Positions 57,540 through 64,000 of a stretch of 64,000 bases of DNA are shown here, piece after piece. This stretch comes from Otatea glauca (taxonomy: Eukaryota; Streptophyta; Magnoliopsida; Poales; Poaceae), in the NCBI GenBank assembly GCA_036346275.1, contig CM070715.1, positions 74,883,667-74,947,666 of the forward strand. Reading direction: 5' to 3'. A program made the translations under genes and the position numbers. Numbering within the stretch: position 1 is the first letter of the stretch; each line of letters starts with the position of its first letter. The notes beneath the pieces were generated by a model. That model worked only from the letters and a program-made list of their open reading frames with translations, searched no databases and had not been told where the DNA came from.

Positions 57540-59942
57540 ACGGCCCCAATCCTCCCATGGCGCTGAACATGTCCCAACGGATACGTCAGCTGGTCCGGGG
57601 CCTATCCTCGAGTACTCCTAATGGTATGTACAGGTGGAGGCGGCGTAGCGTCTACGGGTCGGGTCGACTGGTTGGCTCAGTGCACTAGACACCGCGATGC
57701 ATCGAGCACAACCTCAGGAACATCCAGTGACCGGACAGCTACGAATTATGAAGAATTTGTTAAGTATGAATAAGCTCCAAAGGTTTACCTAGGAACATCC
57801 GGGTGTACGATGTGTCTCGTTGCCAACTAGAGCCCCCCTCCACATCGGGAGGAGGTGCAGTACGTGGTGTGCAAGCTGGTGTGTTCTGGGTATGTCGCCC
57901 GCATACCGAGGGTAAGCTGCGACACGTGGAATGACGTCCTCCTCCCTGGGCCTCCTGCACAATGTTAGCTCGACGATGCACTGAGACTTCACGATCACCC
58001 GGTCCACCATCCCTCGCACCTTGTCCAACGTGGCCTCCAACGCATGATTGAAGCCGAGTGTGGACCTAAGTGCGACTACCTCGGCGTGCACCTCCCTAGC
58101 AAGATTGCTCTACATGCAAATACAATTATGTTCCATTAGAAGAAATCATGTGTAGGTACATATTTTTAATCACGTCAAATTGATTCAACGGGCGATTAAA
58201 GGCCGAGTCCGACTGTATCGGGTATGTGTCCACTGTCGTAGCCATGTGCCTAGGTGGGTCATCCACAACACGGATGACTCTGACATGTGTCCATGTAGTG
58301 TACCACCGAATATAGTCGTCGTACGTACTGTGGTCATAAAGGGCGGCCTCCTGGTGGATGTCCTCCAACGCATGGGACCACCGATGAACGTGAATCTGCA
58401 TGCGTTGTGCCCAATCTGTACATCCTGAGAGACCCTTCCTTGTTTGCCTGCAAAGATAAGTAACATGTGCACGTCATTAATTCATTAAAGAAACATATAA
58501 CCAATCGGAATAAGGTGGAATAGAAAACTCACGAGTAGATGTGTGGTTGTACGACGACACGCATGGGGATCGAGAAAACCTAGCGAAGTCCAAACTGGTG
58601 TATCACCCGGTGAACCACGTACGTCTCTAAGAACACATTGAACACCAGGTGACGATGGGTGAGCCAGAAGGTAGCGTCCCGGGTGCACTACATAGAGAGG
58701 CCAGAGGGTGCTCGTGCGGCTAGGCACTCCGGTAGGTACGACCTCTAGATCGCACGATCGTCCGTCAGCTGGTCAAACATTGCGACGTACTCGAGGTACG
58801 ACGCGTGCGACATAACTGGTGTGAGCGTGGGCAGTGCAAGTAGTAGTGTCCCCATTATCGGTCGATCGACGTCGTCCCCCATTGGCCTGTACAAGACGTC
58901 CCCGTAAGATCCCAATTCGACGTGCGGACGTCCAACCTGGAAGCGCTTGAAGGACCACAACTGGAGGAGGAGCGGGCACCCGATGAGGACCGAGCTATCG
59001 GTGACACGTCGACAACCGTCATAGAGGGCCCTGTAGGTGGCGCACAGGGCCCCAAGCCAGCTGTGGGATGTCATCCAACTCCGCATCGCTATCATCCTCA
59101 CGTACTGGATCATGTGCCTATCTATGTTGTCCCCATGGGAGGAGCAGAATAGGACCTAGCCGAAGAACCACAGTAGGTTTGCCTACAAGTGGCGTCACAC
59201 GACTAAGTCCGCAGCACCTACTGCCATCCTCTCGGGCTGTAAAAACAACACGTTAGTAAGTTCGAATTGTGCAACATAATAGGAATGAATAAAATTCATA
59301 CAAAAAATACCTAACGTAGAATTGCGTCGGGCCGTGGACTTCGGTGAAAGTCTTGTAATCGGCCTTAGCGGGTAGCATGCCCTGGAACCTCGTGAGGATC
59401 TCAGCTCTCTAGTGTGGGCTGACATCGTCGGGGACAACTGCCTGCTCAGTGCACGGAAGGCCCGTCAGGTAACTGACATCCTCCAATGTCAGCGTCATCT
59501 CCCCGTAAGGGAGATGAAAGGAGTGTGTCTCCAGTCGCCAGCGATCGACAAGAGCCATGAGCAGACTCTTGTCAAAAGGGAACCTCTAGGAGGTGCCACA
59601 CCTATCAGCGTCGCCTGCGCGTGTGGCCTCCACCATCCTAGTGAATGGTAGCAATCCAGCAGCCCTCAACCTACGTGAAAAAGATGAATGTAAGTTTATA
59701 TGCATTCACAGTATAATCCAATAGCAACACTGAAATGACTACACAAACCTCGGTATCCACCACGCATCTATCCTCCATGCCCTCATAGCGATGCGCAAGC
59801 GTAGGGACGAAAGCTCAATAGGTGTCTAGCCCTCAGTCGGGGCCTGTATGGCCAAACGACTACGGTGCGACGCATCTATGATAGGGTCGATCAGCTCGTA
59901 CTCCCGCACAGGAGCTGCACCGTCCCCCGCCATACCTGCCAT
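57540..59942 (-). pseudogene. Plant mobile domain (PMD) gene of MULE B, six exons, decayed
   Basis: Likely start ATG at 59942 (MAGDGAAPVREYELIDPIID four codons on). The PMD landmarks follow: HSFHLPYGEMTLTLEDVSYL (near 59525), a CRRVTDSSVLIGCPLLLQLW block near 58960, ARAPSGLSM near 58710 and DDYIRWYTTWTHVRVIRV near 58310. Splice sites can be read on the minus strand: donor GTTTGT and acceptor ACGTAG between about 59750 and 59668, donor GTATTT 59310 with acceptor TTTACAG near 59240, donor GTGAGT near 58533 with acceptor TTTGCAG near 58452, donor GTGATT with acceptor CATGTAG (58168-58113), and donor GTAAAC near 57787. It is better preserved than the copy in MULE A, though stops and shifts remain. 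Confidence 0.78.
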
Positions 59943-59950
59943 ACAAATAA

Positions 59951-60122
59951 TAAATAAGTTAGCAAATAACATAGAAATATAAACATCATACAAGTAAAAA
60001 ACAACTAGCAAACAACATGGAAATATGAACATTATGCAAAAAAATAGTTAGCAAATAACATAGAAATATAATCATCATGCAAGTAAAAAAACAATTAGCA
60101 AACAACATAGTAATATAAACAT
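59951..60122 (-). repeat. Tandem repeat of about 50 bp between the MULE B genes
   Basis: Four units of (A)GCAAAYAACATAGAAATAT followed by AAACATCATRCAAGTAAAA, head to tail, between the PMD gene and the transposase. Possibly the 3' end of the transposase transcript. Confidence 0.85.
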
Positions 60123-60199
60123 GATAGGCACACACCATTTCGAAATCGGGGCCATAATTACTCTTGTTGTCATATGTTATACATGCACACAATACTTCA

Positions 60200-62800
60200 G
60201 TTCTGGTTCAGCACTGGACAATACTTAAAAGTGTGCTCTATCTCCTTACAAATGGAGCATCTCTTCACTCAACAGTCACATTCCGCAGTGTCTTTGTCAT
60301 TCTAGGTACGTCTTTTTTGGCGACGTTAGACTCCCTTAAGCTTGTCGATGTCCAGAACCCACCTTGTATGCTCCCACATGTGATGGTTCATGAATAAACC
60401 AACCACATCGATACCATACATTTCTCCGCTCCAAGTTGTAGTCAATGCCTCCTTCATGAAACATTGATCCATGAATATGCCTGGATCCATACGAATGGTG
60501 GAACATATAGCCATTACATTGCACAAGAGCTGTGTAATAGAAGGGGCTTGTTACATGTGCAGAAACAACTTCACCTCCTAAGGGTGCACTCCTGTAGAAC
60601 TCTACCATGGTTCATCCGACGACCGACTTTGTCCCTACACAATACCTTGAAGCGCAACTCTCTCGTCTCTATCTTGAACGCTCTATGCATCTCTCCTTTT
60701 TTTGCTTTATCTTCCATGTATGCACAGATCATATTTGAGTACTTTACGGCATGATTATTCGTAGCAACCAACGCCTTGGCATGACGATCCATGAAGTACT
60801 TCATAATCCCACGAAGAACTCCCTCTACTGTAGTAACGAGGTTGTACACCTCTGCTAGGTTAGTCATCATGAGACCGTACCTTGCACCGTCCGTGTTATA
60901 AAGCAAAACCCACTTCTTCTTTTGCTCATTCTTAATCCATTCGTAGAAACAATTCGTGGCCCTGCCAGTCCTTCTAACCAATTGCGGAGGGTCTGTAGGT
61001 AAGTCATAAAGCACTAGGGGGCCTCTTCTGCGCCAAGAGTCAGGTTCTTTGCAGTCTCTGTTGTATGCTTCCTCGTTAGTTCGTCTAGCTTAGTCCATAG
61101 TGGATCAAACTTTCGCTGTTGATTCTGATCACACAACCTCTTGAACAACTTTATTAAAGCCTTATTTCTAAATTGCTTGTAAAAGTTCGCCCCCATGTGC
61201 CGCTTGCACCACCTACTCTCCAAATCTGTCCATGGAGTCGACTCATCTTCACCTTACTGCAACCGCAGAATTACCTTCAACAACCCAGGGTGACGATCAT
61301 GTATTACACAAACCTGAGGTTGATGGCTGACTATTTTGACTTTCACATTCCTCAAAAATCAAAGCCAGCTATCTGCATTCTCACTCTCCACAAAAGCCGG
61401 CACGACGAGAAGAACCAGTTTGTTTCCATCTACTCCAATAGCAGTCAAAATCTACCCCTTGTACTTCCCAGTCAAGAATGTGCTGTCCATGCAAAGCAAC
61501 GGTCGACAATATCTGAATGTGTTGATGCACTCATCGCATGTAAAAAAAATGCTCTCTTCAGAACCATCTTCTTTGGGAAGCATTGCGAGGGCTACTCAAA
61601 AATATCCAAATCTATCCCAGGATTCCTCCCTTGAATGGCTTGAAGCATGCCGAGCAGGTTCAAGTATGAGTCTTTGTACGTTCCAAACCTAGCTTCGAGG
61701 GCTTTTTGCTTCACCCTCCAACCCTTTCCATAGCTTATGGTGTATTGGAATATATATTCTATTGCAAGTATAATAGAACGAGGCTCCAGATCCAAGTTAC
61801 TAATGATCTCTCCATATAATATGTTTACAACAAAGCCTGAAGAAATATTTCTATGCGATTGCATAAACTCTATCATCACACATGTATGCGGAACGGCTAT
61901 AGAGCACTTCCAAATGGTATCCCACTTAGGCTGGTACGCATGAAAACGCCATGGACACCCCTCCATCTTGCACCTGATGTCATAAACCTGCGGTGCTGAT
62001 TTAACAATCTTAAATGGTCTTCGCATTTACACTGCCCATTCCTTCACAACCTCCAGCACATCCCATTTACTTTTATAAATTGCCCCCAACTGCACCTCAT
62101 TCCCACCATAACCCCATTCAATGCCTCCACCGTCATTCACTACTACATTCTCGAATTAGTAGTCCTCCCACTCATCAGGGTAACACTCATCGTGTCGAAC
62201 CTCAGCATCAATGCAAATGTTATCATCAAATAAAGCCTCATACTCCCAGTCCTCTGCCTCTATTTTTTTCACCAACCCTTCTATATGTTCCGCTTCATCC
62301 ACAATGCCCATGGGTTCTTACATCTGCGATAAGGGAGCGTCACCTTGATCATCTTGCACTGTCTCCTCCCCTTACCCACATCTTGGCTCAATGAGGATGT
62401 ATGACTGTGGCTGGACTCCCTAACTTCTTCTGCAATAGCATCCACGGCCTCCTCTATCATCGCATGGCCTGAAGCAACTCTCTGAAATGCTTGTGCCAAC
62501 AACACTAGAGGTCATCCTCTCTCTTTAGCTACTCTTACATAAGAGCACCATGACTTCGACTCCTTCAGTTCCAGTAACTCCCAGTACATGCACTCTCGTA
62601 ATTAACATCCGACACTATGCAACTTTAGGTCACTTAGATCAGGGTCCAATGAGAATATATTGTATAACCATCTTCTAACAGTGCCCCAAGGACACATCCC
62701 TACGCGATAAACTACCAATTACACTTGAAAAGTACCTAGTTCCACCCCTTGGACCCCCATGTGTGGAACTCCTCTATAGTATATTTTGAAATGGTCTCGG
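60200..62800 (-). pseudogene. MuDR/MULE transposase of MULE B
   Basis: From the 5' side: a decayed N-terminal PB1-like part (about 62800-62520); a variable acidic segment; MRRPFKIVKSAPQVYDIRC and EGCPWRFHAYQP (from 62026), the Cys-His N-terminal domain; DDE-core pieces in broken frames (about 61600-61260); RWCKRHMGANFYKQFRNKAL (near 61214) and NQQRKFDPLWTKLDEL; a 147-codon frame (60571-61014) with YEWIKNEQKKKWVLLYNTDG and LRGIMKYFMDRHAKAL; SWIM-type remnants near 60560; and WSGEMYGIDVVGLF near 60433. It matches MULE A block for block. Frameshifts and a few stops inactivate it, but it is less decayed. Confidence 0.9.
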
Positions 62801-62929
62801 TCATCTATACCTGCGGGACATTTGTTACACGATTGTTATTACGCACACGTCGTATCGGCATTATGTCATACAATATGTAATTATCTTAAAGAATTGCAAA
62901 CCTAATTGGCAAAATATACCTATGAATGA

Positions 62930-63500
62930 CATGAATATGCTCTACACTTCAATATACAATTGCTTCAAATATCCCTAAATTTTACTTCTAAACTTCATAC
63001 TATTCGGCAACGTTTTACGAATTATCCCCAACATGTCAAAGAGAACCAAAACCATGATCACATCACTACAAATACAAAAATATCAATATATCTACACTAA
63101 TATTGCTAACCTCCTCGCAACAATACATACATTACTATTCTAAACATAACTCTAACAATAATACCAATATACAAATATTTACACACAATCTTAACGATCT
63201 AAAAATACCTACATAAATATTTTTAATCACCTATAGCTGCTCTACAATTCAATGCACAATTGCTTGAAATATCCGTAGATTTTACTTTTCCACTTCATAC
63301 TATCCGGCAATATTTTATAAATTATTCCCAACATGTCGGAGAGAACCTAATCCACGATCACAGCACTACAAATGCAAAAATAACAATATATCTATACTAA
63401 TATTACTAACCTACACGTACCAACACAGTTATTACTATTCTAAACTTAACTCTCCCAATAATACCAATATGCAAATATTTACATAAAATGATCTAAATGT
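62930..63500. repeat. Tandem repeat of 300 bp at the outer side of MULE B
   Basis: Two copies, starting near 62940 (TCTACACTTCAATATACAAT) and 63241 (TCTACAATTCAATGCACAAT), about 85 percent alike by eye. Confidence 0.88.
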
Positions 63501-63850
63501 ACCTATAAATTTTTTTTACTCTACCCACATCTACCAACAAATTACTAGTCTACAAATAACTACACAATTATTACTACTGGACATACCGAAATATCTACAA
63601 ATATTTACAAAAAGTGTTAATGATCTATATGTATCTACAATAATATTTTTAATATATCCATATCTACCAACTAGTTACAAGTCTATAAATAACTACACAA
63701 TTATTACTACGCAATATACTTAAATATTGACAAATATTTACAGAAAATCATAATGATCTAAATGTACCTACAAAAATATTTTTAATCTACCCATATCTAC
63801 CAACAAATTACTAGTATACAAATATCTACACAATTATTACTAGTCTCCTG
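63500..63850. repeat. Tandem repeat of about 133 bp at the outer side of MULE B
   Basis: The landmark TACACAATTATTACTA recurs at about 63561, 63694 and 63827. Units contain ATATTTTTAATCTACCCATA and CTACCAACAAATTACTAG. Confidence 0.88.
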
Positions 63851-64000
63851 TCACCATTTCAATTCGCGATAGAAATGCTAGTCTCCTGTCAAATTCATGA
63901 TTGCTAACATGGCTGTGAGCTGGCGTATTTATGATCAATTGAAGCAGCGACTGACTTACTGTCACAAATTGGAATGGCGACAGAAATGCAATCGCCATTT
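63850..64000. repeat. Subterminal motif region of MULE B
   Basis: CTGTCACCATTTCAATTCGC, GATAGAAATGC and CTGTCACAAATTGGAATGGC, GACAGAAATGC form two related units; the window ends at AATCGCCATTT. Probably close to the outer end of the element. Confidence 0.6.

Larger units (their letters stand above)
57540..64000 (-). mobile_element. MULE B: Mutator-like transposon with transposase and PMD gene
   Basis: Minus-strand element with the gene order transposase (60200-62800) then PMD (57540-59942), as in MULE A. Its 5' side carries tandem repeats (62930-63850) and subterminal TGGCGACAG / TCGCCATT motifs (63850-64000), and it continues past the window. The left boundary is not visible. Confidence 0.75.

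Overview
The window is intergenic DNA from a flowering plant, almost certainly a grass and most like Oryza. The evidence is the set of plant-only transposon families with plant-style GT-AG introns, GC-rich exon-like islands in AT-rich DNA, and a CLE peptide gene. Nothing looks bacterial: there are no operons and no ribosome binding sites. Nearly all of it is transposable-element sequence, much of it nested. The only well-supported ordinary gene is a small CLE-peptide gene at about 50 kb on the minus strand.

Layout. 1-1945: 3' end of a degenerate Ty1/copia element with its 3' LTR. 3084-11710: MULE A, a large Mutator-like element with inverted ends, a decayed MuDR-type transposase, a multi-exon plant mobile domain (PMD) gene and a GRF-zinc-finger-like gene. 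11872-12425: 3' end of a LINE on the minus strand. 12757-15760: a 3.0 kb solo LTR. 16057-18265: a hAT-like element with a second hAT element inside it and captured exon fragments. 18789-28671: a complete but decayed copia element on the minus strand, bounded by the duplication CCTAG and split by a second 3.1 kb solo LTR (23618-26698, duplication GATAG). 29171-33322: non-autonomous CACTA-1 (duplication ATT), carrying a roughly 0.9 kb inverted repeat, a captured fragment resembling an XH-domain (FDM/IDN2-type) RNA-directed DNA methylation gene, a nested hAT MITE and a minisatellite. 34676-47254: CACTA-2 (duplication ATT), a 12.6 kb element with decayed TNP2-type and Ptta/Ulp1-type genes and an internal copy of its subterminal repeat array just upstream of a TATA box. 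47636-48888 and 50695-55560: an unusual family of (TA)n-bordered elements made of alternating inverted modules. 49907-50248: the CLE gene; a (CT)n(TA)n tract and one of the TA-bordered elements lie just upstream of it. 56031-57109: hAT-like sequences, one with a perfect 8-bp duplication. About 57540-64000: MULE B on the minus strand, with transposase followed by a PMD gene and tandem repeats at its outer end, running off the window.

All transposon genes are broken by stops and frameshifts, so none is predicted to be active. Target-site duplications give the order of several insertions. Boundaries supported by duplications are base-exact; boundaries of decayed genes are approximate. All family assignments come from reading motifs by eye; no search was run.
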